A DNA stretch of 64,000 nucleotides, taken from contig PBFW01000071.1 of assembly GCA_002719955.1 (NCBI GenBank), positions 124,001-188,000 on the forward strand. Reading direction: 5' to 3'. A program made the translations under genes and the position numbers. The DNA is from Deltaproteobacteria bacterium. Its GTDB lineage: Bacteria; Myxococcota_A; UBA9160; UBA4427. Positions 28,030-38,107 of the stretch are shown piece by piece. The notes beneath the pieces are model-generated. The model had not been told where the DNA came from. It saw nothing but the letters and a program-made list of their open reading frames with translations, and searched no databases. The stretch's first letter is position 1; every line of letters starts with the position of its first letter.

Positions 28030-28060
28030 GCGAGTCGTTCGCTGTGGAAGGAGCAGAAGC

Positions 28061-29152
28061 TTGAGCGATTCGGGTTCCGGCGAGCGGGTCGTCGTCGCGA
28101 TGTCGGGGGGGGTCGATTCCTCGGTGGCGGCCGCGATCTTGAGCGCGGAGGGGGCCGAGGCGATCGGTGTGAGTATGCGGTTATCCGAAAGTGGATCCCG
28201 TTGCTGTTCACTCGAGGATGCCGACGATGCACGGCGTGTCGCGGAGCGTCTGGGAATCCGCTTCTACGTGGCGAATTACGCCGAGGCCTTCGGGCGTGAA
28301 GTGATCGACGAGTTCGCGGATGCCTATCTCGCGGGGCGCACTCCGATTCCTTGTGTTGCCTGCAACAAATCCTTCAAGTTCGACCATCTGCTTGAACGCG
28401 CAAAGGTTTTCGGTGCGACACGCGTCGCGACGGGACATTACGCGCGGGTGAAGCTCGATGCGGAGACGGGGCAGGCGCGTCTCTATCGATCCGTCTGCCG
28501 CGAGAAGGATCAGAGTTATTTCCTCTTTCCCCTCGACCAGGTCCAGCTGCGTTCGGCGTCCTTCCCGATCGGGGAGATGACCAAAGAACAGGTGCGCGAG
28601 CGCGCGCGGAGGCTGGGATTCGAAATCGCGGAGAAGCCCGAGAGCCAGGAGATCTGTTTCGTGCCGGATGGCGACTATGCGAAGGTGGTGGAGCGGCTTC
28701 GTCCCCATGCGGCCCGGCTGAGCGGAGAGATTGTCGACCAATCGGGTCACGTTCTCGGAACCCATCACGGCGTGCACCATTTCACGGTGGGTCAGCGCCA
28801 TGGACTCGGGATCTCGACGGGTCGTCGCCTCTACGTGCTGCGCGTCGATCCCCGCCTGCAGAAGGTCGTCGTTGGGGATGTCGAGGATCTGGATTGCGGT
28901 CGGGCCACGGTCGAAAAGGTTCACTGGATTTCCGGTGAGCCCCCGGCGGCCGCGATTCGCGTTCGGGTGCAGGTGCGGCACCGCCACCGGGCCGCGTTTG
29001 CGGAGGTCGAGGCGGTGGATGGGGAGCGGGCGGTGATTTGCTTCGAAGCGCCGGTGAGGGCGGTGGCACCGGGACAAGCGGCGGTGTTCTACGACGCCGA
29101 GTTCGATGAGGAAGTGATCGGTGGGGGCTGGTTGGTCGAGGGGGTCCCTTGA
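28061..29152 (+). CDS. mnmA: tRNA-specific 2-thiouridylase
   Basis: This 363-residue enzyme thiolates U34 of tRNA-Lys, Glu and Gln. The N-terminal PP-loop is [17 protein letters not shown]. The catalytic cysteines are C101 in the CVACNKSFKF motif and C199 in SQEICFVPDGDY; both are present. GDYAKVV, the HHFTVGQRHGLGIS block and a C-terminal beta-barrel follow as in the family. The start is TTG at 28061, as in the next two genes. It lies between the cysteine desulfurase and rnc and overlaps rnc by four bases. Confidence 0.96.
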   Translation: MSDSGSGERVVVAMSGGVDSSVAAAILSAEGAEAIGVSMRLSESGSRCCSLEDADDARRVAERLGIRFYVANYAEAFGREVIDEFADAYLAGRTPIPCVACNKSFKFDHLLERAKVFGATRVATGHYARVKLDAETGQARLYRSVCREKDQSYFLFPLDQVQLRSASFPIGEMTKEQVRERARRLGFEIAEKPESQEICFVPDGDYAKVVERLRPHAARLSGEIVDQSGHVLGTHHGVHHFTVGQRHGLGISTGRRLYVLRVDPRLQKVVVGDVEDLDCGRATVEKVHWISGEPPAAAIRVRVQVRHRHRAAFAEVEAVDGERAVICFEAPVRAVAPGQAAVFYDAEFDEEVIGGGWLVEGVP

Positions 29153-29895
29153 ACGAGGACGCGGAAGAGGCGGAGAAGATCTCCCGGCTGGAAGAGGAAC
29201 TTGGTCATCGTTTTCGCGACCGGGTGCTTCTGGAAATGGCGTTGCGGCATTCGTCGCACGCCCACGAACTCCTGCTGGGCGAGTCGGGCAGCGACACGTC
29301 GGTCGAGAGCAACGAGCGGCTCGAGTTCCTGGGCGACGCCGTGCTCGCGCTCGTCGTGGCCGAGGCACTCTACGCGGTGAAGCCGGATTGGCGCGAAGGC
29401 GACCTGACCCGGGCGCTCCATTCGATCGTCGAGGGGCGTTCTCTGGCGGACCTCGCGCGATCGATCGGAGTCGGCGAGGTCCTGCAGCTCGGGCGGACCG
29501 AGGAGAGCTCCGGCGGGCGAGAGAAGCCCTCGATCCTCGAGGATGCGATGGAGGCCCTGATCGGCGCGATCTATCTTGATGGGGGGCTCGATCCCGTCGA
29601 GCGCTTCGTGAGGCGCTTTTTCGGTAAGGTGCTGGCGGCGGATGCGATTCGTGTCGAGCGCCATCCGAAGACCGAACTCCAGGAGACGCTGATGGCTGTC
29701 GAGGGGGAGTTCCCGACCTACCAGCTCCTGCGCGACAGTGAAGTCGACGGCGATGAGCAGCGATTCACCATCGTCGTGACGTCGAAGGGAAAGAGGCTGG
29801 CCGAGGGCGTCGGGAGAACCAAACGGGCGGCCGAAGAGCTCGCCGCTACGCGCGCGCTGGAGACGCGGATCGAATCCTCCGAGTCGGAGTACTGA
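29149..29895 (+). CDS. rnc: Ribonuclease III
   Basis: This 248-residue endonuclease cuts double-stranded RNA, including rRNA precursors. The signature NERLEFLGDAVLALVV is near residue 46, with the acidic catalytic set completed by the ILEDAMEALIGAIYLDGG block near 125. The C-terminal dsRNA-binding domain (KTELQETLMA to RAAEELAATRALE) spans about residues 165-240. The length is normal. It starts with TTG, overlapping mnmA by four bases, and is followed two bases later by era, a very common rnc-era pairing. Confidence 0.97.
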   Translation: MNEDAEEAEKISRLEEELGHRFRDRVLLEMALRHSSHAHELLLGESGSDTSVESNERLEFLGDAVLALVVAEALYAVKPDWREGDLTRALHSIVEGRSLADLARSIGVGEVLQLGRTEESSGGREKPSILEDAMEALIGAIYLDGGLDPVERFVRRFFGKVLAADAIRVERHPKTELQETLMAVEGEFPTYQLLRDSEVDGDEQRFTIVVTSKGKRLAEGVGRTKRAAEELAATRALETRIESSESEY

Positions 29896-29897
29896 GA

Positions 29898-30776
29898 TTG
29901 GAAGATTTTCGCGCCGGTTTTGTCGCCTTGCTCGGTCCGCCGAATGCCGGGAAATCATCGCTGTTGAACACCATTCTCGGCCAGCACCTAGCGATCGTCA
30001 GTGCCAAGCCGCAGACGACGCGCAGCCGGATTCTCGGCATTTTGCCCCGAGAGGGTGCACAGATTCTTTTTCTAGACACGCCCGGGCGGCACGAGAGTCC
30101 GAAACAATTGAACGTGGCCCTGAACGCCGTCGTGGCCGAGGTTGCTCGGGATTGCGAGGTCGCGCTCCTGCTGGTCGATCGTGCGGTGGGTTGGACCGAC
30201 GTACACGAGCAACTCGCTGGGGCACTCGCGGGGATGTCCCGTCCCACGATCGTCGTCGGGACGAAGAGCGATCTGCGGCGCGCGCAGTCGAATCCCTGGC
30301 CGCTCGAGGAGGCGCCTCGGGGCTGGCCGGCCTTCGCGGTCTCCGCCAGAACGGAGGAGGGAATCGAAGGGCTGCTCGAGGCGATCGTTGAGGCGCTGCC
30401 CCTCTCGCCGCCTCTTTATGGAGAGGATGAGTTGACGGATCGGCCGATGCGCTGGCTTTGTGCGGAGATGGTTCGGGAGGCGCTCTTCGAGCTCCTAGAT
30501 CGGGAATTGCCCTATTCGATGGCAGTCGAAGTGCTCCGCTACGATGAGTCGAACGCGAAAGCGATTCGGATCGAGGCGAATCTGCTCGTCGAGCGGGATT
30601 CCCAGAAGCGCATCGTCGTAGGCAAGGGCGGTCGCATGATCAAGAAGATCGGGATCCGAGCGCGGGGCGCGATCGAGCAATGGGTGGGCCGCCAGGTCCA
30701 TCTGCAGCTTTTCGTGAAGATCGACCCGAGCTGGCTCAAGAACGATCGGCGGATCTCGCAGCTCGGCTACCACTGA
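29898..30776 (+). CDS. era: GTPase Era
   Basis: This 292-residue GTPase binds the 3-prime end of 16S rRNA during small-subunit assembly. G1 is GPPNAGKS at 13-20, switch regions include KPQTTRSRI, G3 is DTPGRH, and G4 reads TKSD where most Era proteins have NKxD, a tolerated change. The C-terminal KH domain has AVEVLRYDES and the RNA-binding GKGGRMIKKIGIRAR loop. It starts with TTG two bases after the rnc stop and closes the housekeeping run that began at tilS. A MerR-type regulator with its own promoter region follows. Confidence 0.96.
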   Translation: MEDFRAGFVALLGPPNAGKSSLLNTILGQHLAIVSAKPQTTRSRILGILPREGAQILFLDTPGRHESPKQLNVALNAVVAEVARDCEVALLLVDRAVGWTDVHEQLAGALAGMSRPTIVVGTKSDLRRAQSNPWPLEEAPRGWPAFAVSARTEEGIEGLLEAIVEALPLSPPLYGEDELTDRPMRWLCAEMVREALFELLDRELPYSMAVEVLRYDESNAKAIRIEANLLVERDSQKRIVVGKGGRMIKKIGIRARGAIEQWVGRQVHLQLFVKIDPSWLKNDRRISQLGYH

Positions 30777-30881
30777 TCCAATCTTCCCGGTTCAGAAGAT
30801 GTCGTGAAGCAGTCGCCCTCGGGGATTCGAGCTCGGGAGACGAATTTCTGCTGGCTTCGTTTGATTGTTTGCCCGATTCTT

Positions 30882-30897
30882 TTAACAGTTAACGTAA
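30882..30897. promoter_or_regulatory. Putative MerR-type operator
   Basis: The AT-rich element TTAACAGTTAACGTAA contains a perfect dyad (TTAAC-A-GTTAA) followed by GTTAACGTAA, a half-site resembling those reported for MerR-type regulators of branched-chain and fatty acid catabolism such as LiuR. It lies 33 bases before the MerR gene start and stands out from the GC-rich surroundings. Autoregulation and control of the mutase genes are inferred; no clear -35/-10 pair was fixed. Confidence 0.35.
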
Positions 30898-30929
30898 GCT
30901 GTGTACTCAAAAGAGGAGAACACGGCACG

Positions 30930-31346
30930 ATGTGGGCGATCGCCGAGGTCTGCGAGCGGACGGGGTTGTCGCCTCGAACCGTCCGGTACTACGAGGAAAT
31001 CGGGCTGTTGCCCGGGATCCGTCGGAGCGAGGGCGGCCGTCGGGTCTACGGCCCCGATGAACTCGAGCGATTGGGATTCATCACCCGATTGAAGGCCCTC
31101 GGCCTGTCGCTTGCGGAGATCGGCGAGTTGAATGCGGTCTACGCGATCGGCGGTTCGACCGAAGCGATGCTTGCACGCTTGGGCGATCTGCTCGCGGCAC
31201 ATCTGGTAGACATCGACCGTCGCCTTGTCGAACTCGGAGATCTGCGGGGCGAGCTCGTCGCCTATCGAGCGCACGTGGAGGATCGCGTCGCCGAGAATGC
31301 CGGGACCGCGATCAAGCCTCGGTCGACCGGTTCGGCCAGCCGGTAG
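30930..31346 (+). CDS. MerR family transcriptional regulator
   Basis: This is a 138-residue regulator with an N-terminal winged-helix domain: WAIAEVCERTGLSPRTVRYYEEIGLL, then RRVYGPDELERLGFITRLKALGLSLAEI. It has a C-terminal coiled coil (residues 75-125) for dimerisation. No metal-binding cysteines follow, so it belongs to the non-metal MerR group, such as the acyl-CoA-responsive or drug-responsive kinds. The ATG at 30930 is chosen because AAGAGGAG lies upstream and the domain begins at once. It sits directly before the fused mutase gene with a 21-base gap and is likely to regulate it. The effector cannot be read from sequence. Confidence 0.88.
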   Translation: MWAIAEVCERTGLSPRTVRYYEEIGLLPGIRRSEGGRRVYGPDELERLGFITRLKALGLSLAEIGELNAVYAIGGSTEAMLARLGDLLAAHLVDIDRRLVELGDLRGELVAYRAHVEDRVAENAGTAIKPRSTGSASR

Positions 31347-31367
31347 CGTGTGCAGAGGAGTCACCAG

Positions 31368-34300
31368 ATGAATCCCATTCAATCCGAGTCGCCGATTCGC
31401 GTCGTCACCGCGGCTTCACTCTTCGACGGTCACGATGCCGCGATCAATATCATGCGGCGGCTCCTGCAGTCGCGCGGCGCCGAGGTGATCCATCTCGGAC
31501 ACGATCGCGGCGTCGAGGAGCTCGTCGAAGCCGCCGTCGAAGAGGATGCCGATGCGATCGCGATCTCATCCTATCAGGGTGGCCACATGGAATATTTCGA
31601 ATTCCTGGTGCGGCGCCTCAGCGAGGTCGGGATGCCCCATGTTCGCCTCTATGGCGGCGGCGGAGGCACGATCACCCCGGACGAGATCGAAGCGCTGCAT
31701 CGCATGGGGGTCGCCCGCATCTTCAGCCCGGACGATGGGCGGGTCCTCGGACTCGAGGGCATGATCAGGTCCATCGTGGACGAATGCCTCGAGGCGCGTC
31801 GCACGCGGGAAGCCGGCCCCACGCAGGGGCTGGCGGAGTGGGCGGCGCGGATCGAGCGCTGCACGCCCCTCGAAGTCGCGCGCTTGATCAGTTTTTTTGA
31901 GAACCACGCGGACACGCACAAGGAAGCCGCTCGCGCGCTTCGCACGGCGATCCGCGCGAGGGGTCGGGCGCTTGCCCCTGTGGTCGGATTGACCGGTACG
32001 GGGGGAGCGGGCAAATCCAGTGTCGTCGACGAACTCGTGATGCGACTGAGGCGTGACGCACCTTCGATCCGGATCGCGCTCCTGCTGGTGGATCCCACGC
32101 GTCGGCGGAGCGGGGGGGCGCTGCTCGGTGACCGGATTCGGATGAACGCGATCGCAGGCCCTCAGGTCTTCGTTCGATCGATGGCGACGCGTCGCGCGAA
32201 TCTGTCGCTGGCGGCGGCAGTGGGAGATGGTCTGAGCGTCTTGCGTTCGGCGGGCTTTGACCTGGTCTTGCTGGAAACCGCAGGAATCGGGCAGAGCGAC
32301 TCGGAGATCGTCGATCAGGTCGATTGTTCGCTCTACGTGATGACGCCCGATTACGGCGCACCGTCCCAGCTCGAGAAGATCGATATGGTCGATTTCGCGG
32401 ACCTGATCGTCTTGAACAAATGCGACCATCGGGGGGCCGCGGATTCGCTGCGCGATATCCGCAAACAGTGGAAGCGCAATCGGAACCAGCTCGCGACGCC
32501 GGATGGGGAGGTGCCGGTTCTTCCGACGGTGGCGCGAAACTGGAACGACCCAGGGATGGATCGTCTGGCTGCAGCGCTCGAGATCAGGCTGGGCGAACTC
32601 GGGGTTGCGGCGTTCGCCGGCGCGACCGCCTCCGATCTCCCGACACCCGAGATTGTCGAGGTGGGTGGGCTCGTTCCGGCCGCGCGCCAGCGCTATCTGG
32701 CTGAGATCTCGGAATCGATCCGGGCCTATCGCGCGAGGGCTGAGGGCTGCGCGCGCGATGCGGCGCTGGCCGATGGGCATGCCCGCGTGCTCGCGTCGAT
32801 GGGGCGCGCACCCGCTCGACCTCTGGCGCCGATCGAGGCGGTCGAGGACGATGAACTCACTGCGTCCCTGCTTGCGGGCTACGCGAAGGCGGTGGCGGCG
32901 CTCGATCCCACGCTGGCTGCGCAGCTGGCGGAATGGCCCGCGCGCCGTGAGCGCTATGCGGCCGAGCACCAGAGCTACGAGGTGCGAGGTCGAGACATCG
33001 AGGTCGAGAACCGGATTTCGACCCTCTCCGGGACTTCGCTGCCGAAGGTGGCCCTGCCGCAGAGCCGGGATTGGGGGGAGCTGATCCGCTATCTGGCCCT
33101 TGAGAACCTGCCGGGATCGTTCCCCTTCACGGCCGGCGTCTTTCCCTTCAAGAGGAGTGCAGAAGATCCCGCACGAATGTTCGCGGGCGAGGGCGGGCCG
33201 GAACGGACGAACCTGCGTTTTCACTATTTGAGTGCGGGCCAGCCGGCGGTCCGGCTCTCGACCGCCTTCGACAGTGTGACGCTCTACGGTCGCGATCCCG
33301 ACGAGGCCCCGGATATCTTCGGAAAGGTGGGCAACTCGGGGGTCTCGATCTGCACGCTCGACGATGCGAAGAAACTCTATTCTGGATTCGATCTCGCCTC
33401 CGCGACGACTTCCGTATCGCTCACGATCAATGGACCCGCTCCGACGGTGCTCGCATTCTTCCTGAACGCGGCGATCGATCAGCGGGTCGAGTCCTTTCTC
33501 GCCGAGTGCGGCGGACTCGACGCGGCGCGGGAGCGATTCGCTGCGTGCCTCGAGAAGAAGGGGGTTTCGCTTCCGGTCTATGAGGGGGAGCGCCCCCCTG
33601 GACACGACGGGTTGGGGCTCGGCCTGCTGGGGATTCCCGGGGATCGTGTTGTCGACGCAGAGACTTATGCACGGCTGCGGAGCGAAGTCCTGCGAAACGT
33701 TCGGGGCACGGTCCAGGCGGATATTCTCAAGGAGGATCAGGCCCAGAACACATGCATCTTCTCGACCGAATTCTCGCTGAAGCTCCAGGGCGATATCCAG
33801 GAAACCTTTTGTCGCGAGGGAATCAGGAATTTCTACTCGGTTTCGATTTCTGGCTATCACATGGCCGAAGCCGGGGCGAATCCCATCAGCCAGCTCGCCT
33901 TCACGCTCGCCAACGGGTTCACCTTCTGTGAGTATTTTCTGGCGCGTGGCATGTCCATCGACGATTTCGCTTCGAGCCTCTCGTTCTTCTTCAGTAACGG
34001 CCTGGACGCGGAATATTCGGTGATGGGTCGAGTGGCTCGGCGTATTTGGGCGGTCGCGATGCGCGAGCGATACGGAGCGAGCGAAGGGAGCCAGAAACTC
34101 AAGTACCATGTCCAGACTTCGGGTCGGTCGCTCCACGCGCAGGAGATGGACTTCAATGATATACGCACGACGCTCCAGGCGCTGACCGCGCTCCAGGATC
34201 AATGCAATAGCCTGCATACCAATGCCTACGATGAGGCGGTTACGACTCCGACCGAGGAGTCGGTTCGGCGGGCGCTCGCGATCCAACTCATCATCAATCG

Positions 34301-34805
34301 CGAAGCCGGTCTCATGAAGAACGAGAATCCGATTCAGGGCGCGTATATCATCGATGAACTCACGGATCTCGTCGAAGAAGCGGTGCTCGTCGAGTTCGAG
34401 CGGCTGAGCGAGCGCGGTGGTGTGCTCGGCGCGATGGAAACACTCTATCAACGGGGTCGCATTCAAGACGAGAGCATGGTTTACGAGCAGCTGAAGCATT
34501 CCGGTGCGCTCGAGATCGTCGGGGTGAACACGTTCCTTTCGGACGGGCTTGCACGGTCGCAGGTCTCGCATCGAAACCTGATACGTTCCTCCGAATCCGA
34601 GAAAGAGGCGCAGTTGAATTCGCTGACGGCCTTTCACGCACGCTGGCAGGACGAGGCACCGACGGCGTTGGCGAAGCTTCAGGAGGCGGCGCGACGTGGG
34701 GAGAATCTATTCGATCTGCTGCTCGAGACGGTCAAAGTGGCGAGTTTGGGGCAGATCAGTGAGGCGCTCTTCGAGGTCGGTGGGTGCTATCGGCGAGCGA
34801 TGTAG
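31368..34805 (+). CDS. icmF: Fused isobutyryl-CoA mutase (IcmF type)
   Basis: This 1145-residue B12-dependent mutase swaps isobutyryl-CoA and n-butyryl-CoA. Domain order is: the cobalamin domain (residues 10-140, with DGH at 20-22), a MeaB-like GTPase chaperone (P-loop starting at G207 with GKS at 215-217), a linker, and the TIM-barrel mutase domain (about 560-1140). The two residues that tell IcmF from methylmalonyl-CoA mutase are Phe (F592, GVFPFKR) and Gln (Q793, EDQAQNTC), the IcmF pattern. The spacing between them is longer than I recall for well-studied IcmF, with a GHDGLGLGLLGIPGD insert. The ATG at 31368 has GAGGAG seven bases upstream. It probably serves valine/fatty acid carbon exchange; a related branched acyl-CoA substrate remains possible. 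Confidence 0.9.
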   Translation: MNPIQSESPIRVVTAASLFDGHDAAINIMRRLLQSRGAEVIHLGHDRGVEELVEAAVEEDADAIAISSYQGGHMEYFEFLVRRLSEVGMPHVRLYGGGGGTITPDEIEALHRMGVARIFSPDDGRVLGLEGMIRSIVDECLEARRTREAGPTQGLAEWAARIERCTPLEVARLISFFENHADTHKEAARALRTAIRARGRALAPVVGLTGTGGAGKSSVVDELVMRLRRDAPSIRIALLLVDPTRRRSGGALLGDRIRMNAIAGPQVFVRSMATRRANLSLAAAVGDGLSVLRSAGFDLVLLETAGIGQSDSEIVDQVDCSLYVMTPDYGAPSQLEKIDMVDFADLIVLNKCDHRGAADSLRDIRKQWKRNRNQLATPDGEVPVLPTVARNWNDPGMDRLAAALEIRLGELGVAAFAGATASDLPTPEIVEVGGLVPAARQRYLAEISESIRAYRARAEGCARDAALADGHARVLASMGRAPARPLAPIEAVEDDELTASLLAGYAKAVAALDPTLAAQLAEWPARRERYAAEHQSYEVRGRDIEVENRISTLSGTSLPKVALPQSRDWGELIRYLALENLPGSFPFTAGVFPFKRSAEDPARMFAGEGGPERTNLRFHYLSAGQPAVRLSTAFDSVTLYGRDPDEAPDIFGKVGNSGVSICTLDDAKKLYSGFDLASATTSVSLTINGPAPTVLAFFLNAAIDQRVESFLAECGGLDAARERFAACLEKKGVSLPVYEGERPPGHDGLGLGLLGIPGDRVVDAETYARLRSEVLRNVRGTVQADILKEDQAQNTCIFSTEFSLKLQGDIQETFCREGIRNFYSVSISGYHMAEAGANPISQLAFTLANGFTFCEYFLARGMSIDDFASSLSFFFSNGLDAEYSVMGRVARRIWAVAMRERYGASEGSQKLKYHVQTSGRSLHAQEMDFNDIRTTLQALTALQDQCNSLHTNAYDEAVTTPTEESVRRALAIQLIINREAGLMKNENPIQGAYIIDELTDLVEEAVLVEFERLSERGGVLGAMETLYQRGRIQDESMVYEQLKHSGALEIVGVNTFLSDGLARSQVSHRNLIRSSESEKEAQLNSLTAFHARWQDEAPTALAKLQEAARRGENLFDLLLETVKVASLGQISEALFEVGGCYRRAM

Positions 34806-34931
34806 CGCGTTGAGCTCCGATCCGCCGGAACCCTCGCGAAGGGGCGGAGCCTGCTAGACTCGCCGCCCGCGTGAAGGCGCGTGCGAATTTCGAGGGTGGC
34901 TCCGCGCCCTCAATGCCTGGAGTAGCAATTG

Positions 34932-37106
34932 ATGTCCGATTCATCCGAAGAGAAGGGCAGTGCACGGGCCGCGGACCTTCGATCCGAGTGGGCGGGTCTC
35001 GCCGCCAAAGAATTGCGCGGCAAGGACGTGAATGATCTGGTCTGGACGAGTCCGGACGGTCTGCCGCTTCGCGCGCTCTATACGGCGGATGATCTGGAAG
35101 GTCTCGAGAACACGGATACGATGCCCGGGATCTTTCCCTTCCTGCGCGGACCGCGCGCGACGATGTACGCGAATCGCCCCTGGACCCTGCGCCAATACGC
35201 GGGCTTTTCCACGGCGGAGGAGTCGAACGCATTCTACAAGGCGAATCTCGCCGCCGGCCAGCAGGGCTTGTCGGTGGCCTTCGACCTCGCGACGCATCGC
35301 GGCTACGACTCGGATCACCCCCGCGTGTCGGGCGATGTCGGCAAGGCGGGTGTGGCGATCGATTCCGTCGAGGACATGAAGATCCTCTTCAAGGATATTC
35401 CGCTCGATGAGGTGACGGTCTCGATGACCATGAACGGAGCGGTGATTCCGGTGCTGGCTTCATTCATCGTGGCTGGGGAAGAGCAGGGCGTCGAACGTGC
35501 GAAGCTCGCCGGCACGATTCAGAACGACATTCTCAAAGAGTTCATGGTCCGCAACACCTATATCTATCCGCCGACGCCGAGCATGCGGTTGGTCGCAGAT
35601 ATCATCGCGTATACGGCCAAGGAGATGCCGAAATTCAACTCGATCTCGATTTCGGGTTACCACATGCAAGAAGCCGGTGCGACGACGGTTCAGGAACTCG
35701 CCTTCACCATTGCGGATGGCCTCGATTATGTTCGGGCCGCGCTCTCGAAGGGGATGGATGTCGATGAATTTGCCGGACGCCTTTCCTTCTTCTGGTGCAT
35801 CGGAATGAACTTCTATCTCGAGGTCGCCAAGATGCGCGCTGCGCGCCGCATCTGGGCGGAGCGGATGCAGAAGGAATTTCAACCCAAGAACCAGAAGTCG
35901 ATGATGCTGCGCACTCACTGTCAGACTTCGGGTGCGAGTCTGACCGAGCAGGACCCGATGAATAATGTCATCCGGACGACCATCGAAGCGATGGCGGCGG
36001 TTTTCGGCGGGACGCAATCCCTGCACACCAACGGCTATGACGAGGCGGTCAGCCTGCCCACGGACAACGCGGCTCGCATCGCACGGAATACCCAGCTGAT
36101 CCTGCAGGAGGAGTCGGGGATCCCGGCGGTCGTTGATCCGTGGGGTGGTTCGTATTTCATGGAATCGCTTACGGAGAGCGTGTACCAGGCGGCCAGCGAA
36201 TTGATCGACGAGGTCGAAGGACTCGGCGGCATGACCAAAGCGATCGAGCAGGGGATGCCGAAGCTTCGCATCGAAGAGTCGGCGACGCGGCGTCAGGCGC
36301 GGGTCGATACCGGCGAAGACGTGATCGTGGGCGTCAATAAATATCGCCTCGCGGCGGAAGAAGGCATCGAAGTTCGCGACATCGACAACACGGCGGTTCG
36401 GATATCGCAGGTGGCACGCCTCGAACAGATTCGCGCGGATCGCGATTCGGGAGCGGTCGAGAAGGCGTTGGCGCATGTCACGGCGCTCGCCGAAAGTGGT
36501 GAAGGCAATATGCTCGAAGCCGCGGTCGACGCGGTGCGCGTGCGTGCGACCGTCGGCGAAATCTCTGAAGCGATGGAGAAGATCTACTCCCGGCATCGCG
36601 CCGAAGTCAAATCGGTTTCCGGTGTCTACCGCACGGTGTATCGGGACGAAGAGGTCTTCGAGAAGGTATCGAAATCGGTCGAGGCCTTCGGGGAAGAATT
36701 CGGGCGGCGTCCTCGGATGCTCGCGGTCAAACTCGGCCAGGACGGCCACGATCGCGGAATCAAGGTGATCTCGACTTCCTTCGCCGACCTCGGTTTTGAT
36801 GTCGATATCGGGCCGCTTTTTCAGACGCCGGCGGAGGCGGCTCAGCAGGCGATCGATAACGACGTCCATGTGGTCGGTGTATCGAGCCAGGCCGCGGGAC
36901 ATAAGACGCTGGTGCCCGAATTGATCAAGGCGCTTGCGGATGCGGGGGCCTCGGATATCGCGGTGATCGTCGGGGGCATCATCCCGCCCCAGGACTACGA
37001 CTTCCTGCGAGCGGAAGGTGTGTCGGCGATTTTCGGTCCGGGAACGCCCGTACCCGAGGCGGCGGCCGAGGTTCTCGAAGTGTTACGGGCTCGTGCGGCC
37101 GCCTGA
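34932..37106 (+). CDS. Methylmalonyl-CoA mutase, large subunit type
   Basis: This 724-residue single-chain enzyme interconverts (R)-methylmalonyl-CoA and succinyl-CoA with adenosylcobalamin. The substrate residues sit where the family numbering puts them: Y89 in [10 protein letters not shown] and R207 in [12 protein letters not shown]. The C-terminal cobalamin domain has [13 protein letters not shown], with the cobalt-ligand His, and [17 protein letters not shown]. No separate small subunit is in the window, so it probably works as a homodimer, like human MUT. It starts with ATG after a weak ribosome site and ends one base into meaB. Together they degrade propionyl-CoA from odd-chain, branched or sterol-like substrates (inference). 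Confidence 0.95.
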   Translation: MSDSSEEKGSARAADLRSEWAGLAAKELRGKDVNDLVWTSPDGLPLRALYTADDLEGLENTDTMPGIFPFLRGPRATMYANRPWTLRQYAGFSTAEESNAFYKANLAAGQQGLSVAFDLATHRGYDSDHPRVSGDVGKAGVAIDSVEDMKILFKDIPLDEVTVSMTMNGAVIPVLASFIVAGEEQGVERAKLAGTIQNDILKEFMVRNTYIYPPTPSMRLVADIIAYTAKEMPKFNSISISGYHMQEAGATTVQELAFTIADGLDYVRAALSKGMDVDEFAGRLSFFWCIGMNFYLEVAKMRAARRIWAERMQKEFQPKNQKSMMLRTHCQTSGASLTEQDPMNNVIRTTIEAMAAVFGGTQSLHTNGYDEAVSLPTDNAARIARNTQLILQEESGIPAVVDPWGGSYFMESLTESVYQAASELIDEVEGLGGMTKAIEQGMPKLRIEESATRRQARVDTGEDVIVGVNKYRLAAEEGIEVRDIDNTAVRISQVARLEQIRADRDSGAVEKALAHVTALAESGEGNMLEAAVDAVRVRATVGEISEAMEKIYSRHRAEVKSVSGVYRTVYRDEEVFEKVSKSVEAFGEEFGRRPRMLAVKLGQDGHDRGIKVISTSFADLGFDVDIGPLFQTPAEAAQQAIDNDVHVVGVSSQAAGHKTLVPELIKALADAGASDIAVIVGGIIPPQDYDFLRAEGVSAIFGPGTPVPEAAAEVLEVLRARAAA

Positions 37107-38107
37107 TGGCAGCGCTTGCCGAGGCGACGGACGCGCGGGAAGTGGCGCGCGCGATTCGAGCGGGAGATCGTCGGGTGATGGCTCGTGCGATCACGAAGCT
37201 CGAGAACACTCGCGAGGCCGACTACGCGCAGGGGCAGGCGGTGCTCGAGTCGCTGATCGCCGATAGCGGCAACGCGATTCGGGTGGGGATCACGGGTCCG
37301 CCCGGGGTCGGTAAGAGCACCTTCATCGAGACGCTCGGCCTGCATCTCGTCGAGCAAGGCAAACGCGTTGCCGTACTCGCGGTCGATCCCAGCAGTCCCG
37401 TTACAGGGGGTAGCATCCTTGGCGACAAGACCCGCATGGAGCGACTCAGCGTTCGTCCGGAAGCCTTTATTCGTCCCTCTCCTTCCGGCGGATCGCTGGG
37501 GGGTGTCGCGCATCGAACGCGTGAGGTCATGCTCTTATGTGAGGCAGCCGGATACGACATCGTGTTGATCGAGACGGTCGGGATCGGTCAGTCGGAAGTC
37601 GCCGTCGCTTCGATGGTCGATTTCTTCCTGGTGCTCTTGCTGCCCGCTGGCGGGGATGAACTCCAGGGGATCAAGAAGGGCGTCATCGAGTTGGCGGATG
37701 CGCTCGTCGTCAACAAGGCCGACGGCGCCATGGAGACGACCGCTCAACACACGCGCGCGGATTATGCGGGGGCCCTCGAACTGATTCGCGCGACCCACGA
37801 CGAATGGCGACCGCGCGCGCTCGCTGCGAGTGCCCTCGAGGATGAGGGAATCGTCGAGGTCTGGAACGCGGTTCTCGAACACCACGAACTGATACGGAGC
37901 TCCGGTGGCTTCGAGGAGCGTCGTCGCCAGCAGGCCCGAGCCTGGATGTGGAAGCTTATCGACGAGGGGGTCGCCAGGGCATTTCGCGAGGGGGCAGGGA
38001 TGCGGGAGGCCATCTCGCGGGAAGAAGTGGCTGTGGCGGAGCAAAAGACGACGCCGGCCGCAGCGGCGAGGACGCTCCTGGAGGCCTTCGGGTCCCGCAA
38101 GCGCTGA
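37106..38107 (+). CDS. meaB: MeaB/ArgK-type GTPase, methylmalonyl-CoA mutase chaperone
   Basis: This 333-residue G3E-family GTPase protects and reloads methylmalonyl-CoA mutase with cofactor. The P-loop is GITGPPGVGKSTFIE near residue 60. The Mg/switch region includes AVDPSSPVTGGSILGDKTRM, then IETVGIGQSEVAVA, and the base-recognition NKAD. The family term ArgK is historical. The start codon shares its A with the mutase stop (TGATG), so the two proteins are made in a coupled way. The neighbouring IcmF carries its own built-in chaperone, so this protein should serve the separate mutase. Confidence 0.94.
   Translation: MAALAEATDAREVARAIRAGDRRVMARAITKLENTREADYAQGQAVLESLIADSGNAIRVGITGPPGVGKSTFIETLGLHLVEQGKRVAVLAVDPSSPVTGGSILGDKTRMERLSVRPEAFIRPSPSGGSLGGVAHRTREVMLLCEAAGYDIVLIETVGIGQSEVAVASMVDFFLVLLLPAGGDELQGIKKGVIELADALVVNKADGAMETTAQHTRADYAGALELIRATHDEWRPRALAASALEDEGIVEVWNAVLEHHELIRSSGGFEERRRQQARAWMWKLIDEGVARAFREGAGMREAISREEVAVAEQKTTPAAAARTLLEAFGSRKR

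Noticed and set aside
31566-34637. A 1023-codon open frame on the minus strand opposite icmF
   Set aside because: It mirrors the codon positions of icmF; the residues are Arg/His/Asp-rich with no family motif. Long antisense frames are usual in high-GC genes with strong third-position bias.
34806-34931. Cobalamin riboswitch before the methylmalonyl-CoA mutase
   Set aside because: The gap is only 126 bases and lacks the conserved B12 box (GCCACTG); the one hairpin there is short and GC-rich.
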